DNA of 64,000 bases from Achromobacter kerstersii. GTDB taxonomy: Bacteria; Pseudomonadota; Gammaproteobacteria; Burkholderiales; Burkholderiaceae_B. The translations under genes and the position numbers were made by a program. Of this stretch, positions 46,538-55,126 are shown piece after piece. The notes under the pieces were generated by a model. It saw only the letters and a list, made by a program, of their open reading frames with translations. It was not told where the DNA came from and made no database searches. Position 1 is the first letter of the stretch. Each line of letters opens with the position of its first letter. The stretch lies in the NCBI RefSeq assembly GCF_902859595.1, contig NZ_CADIJQ010000002.1:62001-126000 (forward strand), written 5' to 3'.

Positions 46538-47086
46538 ATGCTGTCGACCAAAAAGAAAATGCTCACGCGCCTTGTCGGTTTGGCTTTGGCCGGCGCTGCA
46601 ACGCTTGCAAGCGCCCAATCCTCAACCGGCACGCAAGGCGGCGTCAGTCTGCACTACGGCATTGGCGACCACTACAAGCGCCTGACGCTGAACTACGAGA
46701 CCCCGTCCGTGTGGACGTATCAATTCGGTGGCAACTGGGGCCGCCTGGACCTCACGCCCGAACTGGGTGCGTCCTACTGGCAGGCCGATGGCTCGCGTTC
46801 GCCGGGCCATGTCTGGCAGCTCAACGCCATTCCGATGTTCCGTTGGTGGACGGGTGAACGTTTCTACCTCGAGGCCGGTATCGGCGCCACGTTGTTCTCC
46901 AGCACGCGTTTTGCTGACGAAAACATCAGCACCGCCTTCCAGTTTGGTGACCACGTTGGCTTGGGCTTTCTGCTGACCCCGAACAACCGCATTGGCGTGC
47001 GCTATTCGCACTTCTCCAACGCCAGCATCAAGCGTCCGAACCCGGGTTTGGATCTGGTGCAGCTGACTTATACGTACCAGTTCTGA
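46538..47086 (+). CDS. pagL: lipid A 3-O-deacylase PagL
   Basis: This 182-residue outer-membrane enzyme removes the 3-O acyl chain of lipid A, softening endotoxin signalling. A signal peptide covers about residues 1-26 (cut after ASA). The body alternates polar and aromatic residues as a beta-barrel, and the C-terminus ends in Phe (TYTYQF), the outer-membrane sorting signal. The catalytic pair is His158 and Ser160 in RYSHFSNASIKRPNPG. It is a single-gene unit between accD and rne with its own terminator. Confidence 0.92.
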   Translation: MLSTKKKMLTRLVGLALAGAATLASAQSSTGTQGGVSLHYGIGDHYKRLTLNYETPSVWTYQFGGNWGRLDLTPELGASYWQADGSRSPGHVWQLNAIPMFRWWTGERFYLEAGIGATLFSSTRFADENISTAFQFGDHVGLGFLLTPNNRIGVRYSHFSNASIKRPNPGLDLVQLTYTYQF

Positions 47087-47106
47087 TCGCAGGCGGTTCA
47101 ATGCTG

Positions 47107-47136
47107 AAAGCCCTCGCAACTGCGAGGGCTTTTTTT
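47107..47136 (+). terminator. terminator of pagL
   Basis: AAAGCCCTCGCA and TGCGAGGGCTTT arms with a 2-base centre, followed by seven T residues. Confidence 0.93.
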
Positions 47137-47168
47137 ATTGCGCGCTGACAGCATCGCCCGTCGCGTCC

Positions 47169-47206
47169 AAAAAAAAGCCCCCGTCGTGTGGACGGGGGCC
47201 TTTTCG
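47169..47206 (-). terminator. terminator of rne
   Basis: GCCCCCGTC and GACGGGGGC arms; on the minus strand eight T residues follow. It lies 12 bases past the rne stop. Confidence 0.93.
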
Positions 47207-47217
47207 TGCCGAGCGGC

Positions 47218-50200
47218 TTAGTGGCGCGTTTCGACTTGAACCAGCGGTTCGTTCGACACTTGCGCGACCGGCTTGCGCTCGCGGCCCAGGCGGGTCGGCG
47301 AGTGCGCGGCGGCGATGCGCAGTTGCGTCTGAGCGTGACGGTCGGGGTCGGTTTCAACCCACTTCAGGCCGGCAGCGTTGACGACGTCATGCAGCGCTTG
47401 AGCCTTGGCGGACGGCGTGGCGGCCGGCACCACGATCGGCTGTTGCGCTTGCGTCGGCGCGGCAGGGGCCGGGGCAGCAGGAGCTGCGGCAGCCGGTGCT
47501 ACGACAGCCGGTGCTACGACAGCCGGTGCTGCGGCAGCCGGAGCCGGAGCCGGAGCCGGAGCTTCAGCGACCGGAGCGGCCGGCGCCGTCACGACGGGTT
47601 CCGCAGCGGCGTGAGCCGGTGCTTCAACCGGCGCGGCAGGCACGGACACCTGGCTGGCGGGTTCAACGGCCACAGGTTGCGTGACGTCGCGAGCGGCGGT
47701 TTGCACGGGTTCGGCCTTGGGGGCTTCAGCGGCAACTTGCACGGGCTCGGCCTTGGGCGCTTCGACGGCGGCTTGTTCGGCGGCCGGTTGGGCTTCAATG
47801 ACCTGCGCTTCCGTTACCTTGGTTTCAACAACCTGGACCGGAGCGGCCGGGGCGGTTTCAGCCTGTGCCGGAGCGGCGTCGATCTGGGCGGCTTGCACCG
47901 GAGCGGGAGCGGCAGCTTCGGCGGGCGCGGCTTCGGCGGCTACGCCTTCAGCCTGTTCGCCAGCGTCGTCATCCGAACCGTCTTCCAGTTGCTCGTCGCT
48001 GCCTGCCAGACCTGCTTCATCCTGGCTGCGGCGGCCACGACGGCTGCGGCGGCGGCGGCGCTTGCGTTCGGGATCGGCAGCACCTTCTGCGCCTTCAGCG
48101 GTCGGGAAGCCATCAGTTTGGTCGGCGGCATCGGCGTCGGCTGCGGCTTCAGTGGCGGGCTTGGTGTCGGGCAGGGCAGTCGCAACGGACTGCGCCAGCG
48201 CGGCGACCATGCTTTCCTGTTCGCTCATCGGCGCATCGGACTGGCCTTCTTCACGGCGGTTGCGGCCACGGCCACGACGGCGGTTACGGCCAGCGCCGGT
48301 GTCCTCGCCATTGGCCAGATCAGCCTGGTCGGGGCGGTTCGACGCCAGAGCCGTTTGGGCGGTCTGGTTGTCGCGGTCGCCACGGGCCTCGTTGCGGTTG
48401 TTGCGGTCGCCGCGTTCCTGGCGCTCGCCTTCGGGACGGCGGTTGCCACGGACGTGATGACGGCCGCCTTCGCTGCCCTCGGCGCCTTCACCGCGCGCTT
48501 CGCCACGGCGGTTGCCACGGTTGCGGTCCGAACCATGGCGTTCGCCACGGCGTTCCTGGCCGTCATGGCCGGCACGGCCCTTGCCACGGCCGGAAGCGGC
48601 GCGCTTGGCGCTGTCTTCCTGAGCGGCGGGCGTTGCGGGCTTGGCGGTATCGGCATTGCCGGTCAGCCAGCCAACCAGGCGCTTGAACAAGCCACCCAAG
48701 CCACCGGCGGCGGCCGGCGCTGCCGGTGCGGCAACAGGAGCTGCCGGCGTCGACACGGGAGCCGGCTGCGAGGGCGTGATGCCCTTGACCAGCGCTTCAG
48801 GACGAGCCTTGATTTCGCTTTCGCGGGGTTGCCAGGGCGCGTTCGTGGCCGGGGCTTCAACCAGCTCGAAACTGGTCTTCAGCTCTTCCAGGCGCGGGTC
48901 ATCGTGGCGCAGGCGTTCGATGTGGTGATGCGGCGTTTCCAGATGCTTGTTCGGAATCAGCATCAGGTTGACCTTCAGGCGGGCTTCCATCTTGGTGATG
49001 TCGGCGCGCTTTTCGTTCAGAAGGTAAGTGGCCACATCGACCGGCACCTGGGCGTGGACCGCCGCGGTGTTTTCCTTCATCGCTTCTTCTTGCAGCAGGC
49101 GCAGCACGTGCAGGGCGCTGGACTCGGCATCGCGGATCACGCCGGTGCCGTTGCAACGCGGGCAGGTGATGTGCGAGCCTTCGTTCAGGGCCGGGCGCAG
49201 GCGCTGACGCGACAGTTCCATCAGGCCGAAGCGCGAAATCTTGCCCATTTGCACGCGGGCACGGTCGAAATGGAGCGCATCACGCAGGCGCTGTTCCACA
49301 GCGCGCTGGTTCTTGCTGTCTTCCATGTCGATGAAGTCGATGACGATCAGGCCACCCAAGTCGCGCAGGCGCAACTGGCGGGCCACTTCGTCGGCGGCTT
49401 CCGAGTTGGTGCGCAACGCGGTTTCTTCGATGTCGGCGCCGCGCGTGGAGCGGGCCGAGTTCACGTCGACGGAAACCAGCGCTTCGGTGTGGTCGATCAC
49501 GATGGCGCCGCCGGAAGGCAGTTGCACCGTGCGCGAGTACGCCGTTTCAATCTGGTGTTCGATCTGGAAACGCGAGAACAGCGGGATATCGTCGCGGTAG
49601 CGTTTGACGCGCTGGACGTTGTCCGGCATCACCACGCTCATGAACGCGGTGGCCTGGTCGGCGATCTCGTCGGTATCGATCAGGATCTCGCCGATTTCGG
49701 GCGAGAAGTAATCGCGGATGGCCCGGATGACCAGGCTGGATTCCAGATAGATCAGGATGGGCGCGGAGTTGTCGCGGGCGGCGCCGTCAATGGCGGTCCA
49801 CAGCTGCAACAGGTAGGACAAGTCCCACTGGAGCTCTTCGACGTTGCGGCCAATGCCTGCGGTGCGAGCAATGATGCTCATGCCCTGGGGCAGCTCAAGC
49901 TGCTCCATGGTGTCGCGCAGTTCCTGGCGGTCTTCACCCTCGACACGGCGCGAAACGCCACCGCCACGGGGGTTGTTGGGCATCAGGACCAAGTAGCGGC
50001 CAGCCAGCGAGATGAACGTGGTCAGGGCTGCGCCCTTGTTGCCGCGCTCTTCCTTTTCGACCTGAACGATCAGTTCCTGGCCTTCGCGCAGCGCATCCTG
50101 GATGCGGGCGCTACGAACGTCCACGCCTTCCTTGAAGAAGCTGCGGGCAACTTCCTTGAAGGGCAGAAAGCCGTGACGGTCTTCACCGTAGTTGACGAAG

Positions 50201-50367
50201 CAAGCCTCGAGGCCGGGTTCGATCCGGGTAATGACACCTTTGTAGATGTTGCCTTTGCGTTGTTCGCGGCCGGCAGTCTCGATGTCGAGGTCGATGAGTT
50301 TTTGCCCATCAACGATAGCGACGCGTAATTCTTCCTGATGCGTCGCATTGAACAGCATGCGCTTCAT
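47218..50367 (-). CDS. rne: ribonuclease E
   Basis: This 1049-residue essential endoribonuclease handles mRNA decay and rRNA/tRNA processing. The catalytic half (about residues 1-520) has the S1 domain (GNIYKGVITRIEPGLEACFVNYG), 5'-sensor and DNase I-like region (GGLIVIDFIDMED), and the zinc-link CPRCNGTG. The N-terminus MKRMLFNATHQEELRVAIVDG is characteristic. The C-terminal half (about 540-1049) is disordered: first an Arg/Gly/Glu-rich block (RNA binding, about 600-720), then an acidic Ala/Pro/Glu/Val-rich tail with repeats, which likely serves as degradosome scaffold. A final conserved patch (HDVVNAAGLKWVETDP) closes the protein. Confidence 0.97.
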   Translation of the reverse strand: MKRMLFNATHQEELRVAIVDGQKLIDLDIETAGREQRKGNIYKGVITRIEPGLEACFVNYGEDRHGFLPFKEVARSFFKEGVDVRSARIQDALREGQELIVQVEKEERGNKGAALTTFISLAGRYLVLMPNNPRGGGVSRRVEGEDRQELRDTMEQLELPQGMSIIARTAGIGRNVEELQWDLSYLLQLWTAIDGAARDNSAPILIYLESSLVIRAIRDYFSPEIGEILIDTDEIADQATAFMSVVMPDNVQRVKRYRDDIPLFSRFQIEHQIETAYSRTVQLPSGGAIVIDHTEALVSVDVNSARSTRGADIEETALRTNSEAADEVARQLRLRDLGGLIVIDFIDMEDSKNQRAVEQRLRDALHFDRARVQMGKISRFGLMELSRQRLRPALNEGSHITCPRCNGTGVIRDAESSALHVLRLLQEEAMKENTAAVHAQVPVDVATYLLNEKRADITKMEARLKVNLMLIPNKHLETPHHHIERLRHDDPRLEELKTSFELVEAPATNAPWQPRESEIKARPEALVKGITPSQPAPVSTPAAPVAAPAAPAAAGGLGGLFKRLVGWLTGNADTAKPATPAAQEDSAKRAASGRGKGRAGHDGQERRGERHGSDRNRGNRRGEARGEGAEGSEGGRHHVRGNRRPEGERQERGDRNNRNEARGDRDNQTAQTALASNRPDQADLANGEDTGAGRNRRRGRGRNRREEGQSDAPMSEQESMVAALAQSVATALPDTKPATEAAADADAADQTDGFPTAEGAEGAADPERKRRRRRSRRGRRSQDEAGLAGSDEQLEDGSDDDAGEQAEGVAAEAAPAEAAAPAPVQAAQIDAAPAQAETAPAAPVQVVETKVTEAQVIEAQPAAEQAAVEAPKAEPVQVAAEAPKAEPVQTAARDVTQPVAVEPASQVSVPAAPVEAPAHAAAEPVVTAPAAPVAEAPAPAPAPAAAAPAVVAPAVVAPAAAAPAAPAPAAPTQAQQPIVVPAATPSAKAQALHDVVNAAGLKWVETDPDRHAQTQLRIAAAHSPTRLGRERKPVAQVSNEPLVQVETRH
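47491..47562 (-). repeat. in-frame tandem repeats in the rne C-terminal tail
   Basis: On the plus strand AGCCGGTGCTACGAC (15 bases) occurs twice, followed by AGCCGGTGCTGCGGC and then four copies of AGCCGG (6 bases). Units are multiples of three and encode Val/Ala/Pro repeats in the scaffold region. A second, longer repeat encoding AEAPKAEPVQ-like units occurs at about 47690-47770. Confidence 0.85.
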
Positions 50368-50876
50368 GAGAGGGTTTCTCCGTTGTCATGACGCGCCGAT
50401 ATCGGCGCGTGACCTCGGGTCACTCGGGCTGCGGCTGAAGCGGGCAAGAAATGCGGACCGTACCTGGGCGGCGCCCAGGCGTATCCGCCGCGGGTCAGGC
50501 GGGCACGTCGTGCCGTGGGGCACGGGGTTCTGTCAGCAGGAGGGTCAGCTTCACTGAATGTGGTTTGACGGAAAAATTGCTGTGAACGGCAGTTGCGGTC
50601 GGATTGGTTGCCTACACGCAGCTGGTGCTTTAAATATGCGACGATTCTTGCAGTGCTTCAGAGCCGCTTGCGGCATGCAACGGACCTGCTGGGACAGCGG
50701 GCAAAGTGAATGCCACACCACTATCCGGCAGGGCGCGGTTGCGCCGGCGACCAAGAGACCCAGGGGTTGAATCAGCAGGCAGTACAATAGCGGCCCGCGC
50801 GCTCGACGGAGTTGCGTACTTGTTTGCATCTCTACGCCAGGCGGCTAGTTCAGCCCCTTAAGGCTGTCCCGATTAT
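50368..50876. other. 509-base divergent region between rne and rluC
   Basis: It should hold the rne promoter and its long 5' leader, through which RNase E is known to limit its own mRNA in other bacteria, plus the rluC promoter. GC-rich palindromic stretches occur near 50393-50411 (GCGCCGATATCGGCGC) and 50502-50524 (CGTGCCGTGGGGCACG), both inside the rne leader. For rluC, GTACAAT at 50782-50788 is a plausible -10. No gene is seen. Confidence 0.6.
50782..50788 (+). promoter_or_regulatory. -10-like element GTACAAT upstream of rluC
   Basis: GTACAAT lies about 90 bases before the rluC ATG. TTGAAT (50767-50772) is only 10 bases upstream, too close for a normal -35, so the call rests on the -10 alone. 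Confidence 0.4.
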
Positions 50877-51854
50877 ATGTCGCTTTCCGCAATGCGCAAA
50901 GAAACTTCCTCCCCCATATCCCCCTCTAAAGCCCCCCCCGCCGTCCGCATGGTGGAGGTCGATGCCGAGCAAGCTGGCCAGCGTCTGGATAACTTCCTGA
51001 TGCGCCTGTGCAAGGGCGTCCCCAAAACACATATCTACAAAGCCATCCGTGGCGGCGAAGTGCGTGTAAACAAGGGACGCATCTCGGTCGACTACCGCAT
51101 CGCCGCGGGCGATATCGTGCGTATTCCGCCTTTGCGGCTGCCAGACCCCGGCAAGCCCCGGCCCGTGCCTGGCGCGGAATTCCCGGTGGTATTTGAAGAC
51201 GATGCGCTGCTGGTTGTGGACAAGCCGGCGGGCGTGGCGGTGCACGGCGGCAGCGGCGTGTCCTTCGGCGTCATCGAGCAATTGCGCGCGGCCCGGCCCG
51301 ACGCCAAGTTCCTGGAGCTGGTGCACCGGCTGGATCGCGAGACCTCGGGTCTGCTCATGGTGGCCAAGAAGCGCAGCGCGCTGCTGGCCCTGCACGCCAT
51401 GCTGCGCGAAGGCAAGGGCGACAAGCACTATCTGGCCCTGGTTGAGGGCGACTGGGTCAATGACCGCCAGCACATCAAGCTAAGCCTGTCCAAGTGGACC
51501 ACCCAATCCGGCGAGCGCCGCGTCAAGGTGGACCCGGACGGCCAGACGGCGCACACCATCATCACGCTGAAGCAGCGCTTCGGCGGTTACAGCCTGGTTG
51601 ACGCCGAGCTGCGTACGGGCCGTACCCACCAGATCCGCGTTCACCTGGCGGCCAGCGGCTTTCCCATCGTGGGCGATGACAAGTACGGTCATGATGACGT
51701 GCGCGCGGAGTTCTCCCGCATGGGATTCGGCCGGATGTTCCTGCACGCCCATCAATTGACGCTGGCCCACCCGGTGACGGGCGAGCCCCTGACCCTTACC
51801 GCCGAATTGCCCCCCGCGTGTCGGCAAATACTGAAAAAACTGGAGTCGGTCTGA
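50877..51854 (+). CDS. rluC: 23S rRNA pseudouridine synthase RluC
   Basis: This 325-residue enzyme has an N-terminal S4 RNA-binding domain (about residues 29-90: GQRLDNFLMRLCKGVPKTHIYKAIRGGEVRVN) and a RluA-family catalytic domain with Asp153 in HRLDRETSGLLM. The neighbourhood divergent from rne is the classical position of rluC. Target positions 955, 2504 and 2580 of 23S rRNA are those of the E. coli enzyme. Followed by a HAD phosphatase gene with 2 bases between. Confidence 0.95.
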   Translation: MSLSAMRKETSSPISPSKAPPAVRMVEVDAEQAGQRLDNFLMRLCKGVPKTHIYKAIRGGEVRVNKGRISVDYRIAAGDIVRIPPLRLPDPGKPRPVPGAEFPVVFEDDALLVVDKPAGVAVHGGSGVSFGVIEQLRAARPDAKFLELVHRLDRETSGLLMVAKKRSALLALHAMLREGKGDKHYLALVEGDWVNDRQHIKLSLSKWTTQSGERRVKVDPDGQTAHTIITLKQRFGGYSLVDAELRTGRTHQIRVHLAASGFPIVGDDKYGHDDVRAEFSRMGFGRMFLHAHQLTLAHPVTGEPLTLTAELPPACRQILKKLESV

Positions 51855-51856
51855 TT

Positions 51857-52522
51857 ATGTCGTCGTATTCGCTGGTCGTTTTTGACTGGGATGGCACCTT
51901 GATGGATTCCACGCACAGCATCGTGGCCGCCATTCAGGGCGCGTGCCGCGATCTGGAGTTGGCGGTGCCGTCGGCGTCCGAGGCCAGTTGGGTCATTGGT
52001 CTGTCCCTGGAAAGCGCCTTGCGCCGTGCCGTGCCGGAATTGACGCAGGCCATGATGCCGCGCTTCCTGGAGCGCTATCGCACTCACTACCTGCTGCGCG
52101 ATCCGGAACTGCGGCTGTTTGACGGTATTCCCGAATTGCTGGCCGAATTGGCCGGCCAGAACGTCCGGTTGGCTGTCGCCACGGGCAAGAGCCGCGTTGG
52201 CTTGACGCGTGCGCTGGCCGCGACCGGCCTGGGCCCCTTGTTTGATGCGACCCGTACCGCTGATGAAACCTTCAGCAAGCCGCACCCCGCGATGCTGCAT
52301 GAACTGATGCAGGAATTGGATGTGGACCCCGATCGCGTCGTGATGGTGGGCGATACCTCGCATGACTTGCAGATGGCGGTCAATGCGGGGGTGCATGGAT
52401 TGGGCGTGACGTACGGTGCCCACACCCTGAAGGAGCTTCAAGGTTGTGCGCCGCAGGCGGTGCTGGATAGCGTGCCGCTCGTGCGCGATTGGTTGCTGCC
52501 GCGCGTAACCGCCAGCGTCTGA
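51857..52522 (+). CDS. HAD-IA family hydrolase (phosphoglycolate-phosphatase-like)
   Basis: This 221-residue HAD-superfamily phosphatase has motif I VFDWDGTLMDS (nucleophile Asp10, Asp12), motif II VATGKS, the Lys motif FSKPHP and motif IV MVGDTSHDLQMA, with a helical cap. It resembles Gph and pyrophosphatase-like enzymes; the substrate is unproven. In beta- and gammaproteobacteria a HAD gene often follows rluC. The ATG at 51857 is chosen, 2 bases past the rluC stop; the open frame reaches back into rluC. Confidence 0.9.
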   Translation: MSSYSLVVFDWDGTLMDSTHSIVAAIQGACRDLELAVPSASEASWVIGLSLESALRRAVPELTQAMMPRFLERYRTHYLLRDPELRLFDGIPELLAELAGQNVRLAVATGKSRVGLTRALAATGLGPLFDATRTADETFSKPHPAMLHELMQELDVDPDRVVMVGDTSHDLQMAVNAGVHGLGVTYGAHTLKELQGCAPQAVLDSVPLVRDWLLPRVTASV

Positions 52523-52693
52523 CCGGCCATACTAATCGTTGCGTTGTCGGGCGGGAACGTCCGGCAACGCCAAAGGTCAATCTGAAAGTTCCTATCCGCA
52601 GGCGTGCCGCCGCGGAATATCATGGGACCGCGCAACGTCTATGACATGCGCTGGGTGTGGCCATGGCTGGCTGGCGCCGAACCGGAGACCATG

Positions 52694-53656
52694 ATGTTGA
52701 TACGCAAGCCCGACGATATTCTTCCGTCCGAAATCACTGACGAGGCCGTCTGGCGCTCGCGCCGCGACCTGATGCTGCGCGCCGGGCTGACCGCCGCCGC
52801 CGTCGGTTTGCCGGGTTGGGCAACCCGCAGTGCGTTCGCACAAGAGGCCGGTGCGCTGCCAGCCAAGCCGAACGGCTCGCTCAGCGTCATGGACAAACAG
52901 ACGTCGCTTGCCGACGTCACGTCCTACAACAACTACTACGAATTTGGCGTCGACAAGGGCGACCCTGCCGCCAACGCCGGCAAGTTGCAGACGCGCCCTT
53001 GGACGGTCACCGTCGAGGGCGAGGTCGCCAAGCCGCGCACCTTTACCATCGAAGAACTGCTGAAACTGGCGCCCATGGAAGAGCGGGTCTATCGCCTGCG
53101 CTGCGTGGAAGGCTGGTCCATGGTGATTCCGTGGGTGGGCTATTCGGTATCGGAACTGCTCAAACAGGTCGAACCCACCGGCAACGCCAAGTATGTTGAA
53201 TTCGTCACGGCCGTGCAGCGCGAGAACATGCCGGGCGTGCGCGCCGCCATCCTGGAATGGCCCTACGTGGAAGGCCTGCGCATCGACGAAGCCATGAATC
53301 CGCTGGCCATGCTGGTGTTCGGTCTTTACGGCAAGGTGCTGCCCAATCAAAACGGGGCGCCGCTGCGCTTGGCCGTGCCGTGGAAATACGGCTTCAAGTC
53401 CGCCAAGTCCTTGGTGAAGATCCGCTTGGTGGAAAAGCTGCCGGTGTCGTCCTGGATCAAGGCCGCGCCGCAGGAATATGGTTTCTACGCCAACGTGAAC
53501 CCCAACGTTCCGCACCCGCGCTGGAGCCAGGCCACGGAACGCCGCATCGGCGAAGACGGCTTGTTCAGCCCCAAGCGCAAGACCTTGATGTTCAACGGCT
53601 ATGGCGAGCAAGTGGCGTCGCTATATCAGGGCATGGACCTGAAAGCGAACTACTGA
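52694..53656 (+). CDS. msrP: protein-methionine-sulfoxide reductase catalytic subunit MsrP (YedY)
   Basis: This 320-residue molybdopterin enzyme repairs oxidised methionines of periplasmic proteins. It has a twin-arginine signal ([11 protein letters not shown], about residues 19-29, cleaved near AFAQ) and the Moco-binding Cys137 in [11 protein letters not shown]. Other conserved stretches: [20 protein letters not shown] and [10 protein letters not shown]. The ATG at 52694 is preferred over 52691 by spacing to GGAG. It pairs with MsrQ 8 bases downstream. Confidence 0.95.
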   Translation: MLIRKPDDILPSEITDEAVWRSRRDLMLRAGLTAAAVGLPGWATRSAFAQEAGALPAKPNGSLSVMDKQTSLADVTSYNNYYEFGVDKGDPAANAGKLQTRPWTVTVEGEVAKPRTFTIEELLKLAPMEERVYRLRCVEGWSMVIPWVGYSVSELLKQVEPTGNAKYVEFVTAVQRENMPGVRAAILEWPYVEGLRIDEAMNPLAMLVFGLYGKVLPNQNGAPLRLAVPWKYGFKSAKSLVKIRLVEKLPVSSWIKAAPQEYGFYANVNPNVPHPRWSQATERRIGEDGLFSPKRKTLMFNGYGEQVASLYQGMDLKANY

Positions 53657-53664
53657 GCGCGCTC

Positions 53665-54312
53665 ATGCCTGACGTTTCAACGCAGTCTTCGGTGGCGCCG
53701 CCGCGCAAGACACAGTTGTCCGCCAAGACGGTGGGGCGGTTCAAGCCTGTCTTGTTTCTCTTGGGCCTGGCGCCGTTCGCGCGCTGGATCTGGTTGGGCG
53801 TGAATAACGGCCTGACTGCGAACCCGGTTGAGTTTCTGACCCGGTCGTCGGGCACGTGGACGCTAGTCTGCCTGCTGGTCACCCTGGCGATCACCCCGTT
53901 GCGCCGCCTGACCGGCCAGCCCGCCTTGGTGCGCCTGCGCCGCATGTGCGGCTTGTTTGCGTTCTTCTACGGCGCCATGCATTTCACGGCCTGGGTCTGG
54001 TGGGATCGCGGGTTGGACCCGGCCGCCATGCTGCAAGACATCGGCGAACGCCCCTTCATCACGGTGGGATTTGCGGCGTTCGTGTTGATGACCGCCCTGG
54101 CGGCAACGTCCACGCAGTGGGCCATGCGCAAGCTGGGCAAGCGCTGGCAGCAGCTGCACCGTGCCATTTACGCCATCGGCCTGTTGGCGGTGCTGCATTA
54201 CTGGTGGCACAAGGCAGGCAAGAACGATCTGGCGCAGCCCGCCCTGTATGCGGCGGTGCTGGCCTTGCTGCTGGGCTGGCGGATCGTGGCGTGGTGGCGG
54301 CACAGGCGCTGA
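53665..54312 (+). CDS. msrQ: MsrQ, haem-binding membrane subunit of the MsrPQ system (YedZ)
   Basis: This 215-residue inner-membrane protein of the ferric reductase-like transmembrane family has about six hydrophobic helices. Likely haem-ligand histidines are in FYGAMHFTAWVWWD, LHRAIYAIG and LLAVLHYWWHKAG. It passes electrons from the quinone pool to MsrP. The ATG at 53665 lies 8 bases after msrP; the upstream open frame is a shadow of msrP. It is convergent with the amidase gene. Confidence 0.94.
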   Translation: MPDVSTQSSVAPPRKTQLSAKTVGRFKPVLFLLGLAPFARWIWLGVNNGLTANPVEFLTRSSGTWTLVCLLVTLAITPLRRLTGQPALVRLRRMCGLFAFFYGAMHFTAWVWWDRGLDPAAMLQDIGERPFITVGFAAFVLMTALAATSTQWAMRKLGKRWQQLHRAIYAIGLLAVLHYWWHKAGKNDLAQPALYAAVLALLLGWRIVAWWRHRR

Positions 54313-54338
54313 CGTTCGCCAGCCTGCTTCGCCGTTCC

Positions 54339-55124
54339 CTACGGAATCGCCAACATGATCGCGGCGGTTTCCGCGTCGGGCTGGCCATCGTATCGCGCCG
54401 GGCGGTAGTGCATCTGGAATGCCGCCAGCGTGTTGATGGTGGCCGGGTCCAACACGCCATTTTGCGGACTGGCGTAACCCAGGCGCTGCAATTGCGCTTG
54501 GAACCAGGCCACGTCCGGCACGCCTTGCGCTTGCAGGCGCGTCAGATGCTCGGCGGCGCCGGTTTCGTCGTACCAGCGTCCAATGCCGGCTGCGGCCAGC
54601 GTTTTCCACGGGAACAGCGGGCCAGGATCAACCTTGCGCTGCGGCGCGATATCGCTATGGCCCACAACGTTCTCAGGGGCGATGCCGTGGCGTTGGATGA
54701 TGTCGCGCAGCAGTATCGTCAGCGCCCGCACCTGACGGTCGTTGTAGGCGTGCCAGACGGGTTTGCCGTCCGGGCCTTCCGTCCAGCCGGGGTTCACGAT
54801 TTCGATGCCGATGGACGTGCTGTTCATCGCAATGTTGCCGTACCAGGAGCTGGCGCCGGCATGCCAGGCAGCCCGGTTTTCATCGACCAGCCGATAGGCG
54901 CGCCCGGCATCGTTGATGAGATAGTGCGCGCTGACCTTGCCGCGCGACAGCAGTTTCATTGAGGTCGCGTCGTCGACCGTGGTGTAGTGCACAACGATGC
55001 TGCGCACGCGGCTGGCCTGGCTGACGGCGGTGACCGAGGTGTCCAGGTCCAGTCCGGCCGGGCCGCGCGTGGCGCAGCCGGCCAGCACTGCTGTCGCCAG
55101 CAGGGTGGTGATAAGGCGGAACAT
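54339..55124 (-). CDS. lipoprotein N-acetylmuramoyl-L-alanine amidase (AmiD/AmpD-like)
   Basis: This 261-residue protein has a lipoprotein signal with lipobox LAGC (Cys about residue 16) and an Amidase_2 domain (about 40-185): IVVHYTTVDDATS, AWHAGASSWYG, NSTSIGIEIVNPG and VVGHSDIAPQRKVDPG contain the zinc ligands His, His and Asp. A peptidoglycan-binding-type domain follows (about 195-255, LQRLGYASPQNGVLDPATINTLAAFQ). This matches AmiD, an outer-membrane-anchored amidase acting on peptidoglycan and muropeptides. It lies 2 bases after the methyltransferase gene. Confidence 0.93.
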   Translation of the reverse strand: MFRLITTLLATAVLAGCATRGPAGLDLDTSVTAVSQASRVRSIVVHYTTVDDATSMKLLSRGKVSAHYLINDAGRAYRLVDENRAAWHAGASSWYGNIAMNSTSIGIEIVNPGWTEGPDGKPVWHAYNDRQVRALTILLRDIIQRHGIAPENVVGHSDIAPQRKVDPGPLFPWKTLAAAGIGRWYDETGAAEHLTRLQAQGVPDVAWFQAQLQRLGYASPQNGVLDPATINTLAAFQMHYRPARYDGQPDAETAAIMLAIP

Positions 55125-55126
55125 GG

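Noticed and set aside
47188-50328. A 1046-residue open frame antisense to rne
   Set aside because: It mirrors rne codons (Arg/Gly- and Val/Ala-rich, low complexity) and has no ribosome-binding site or recognisable domain.
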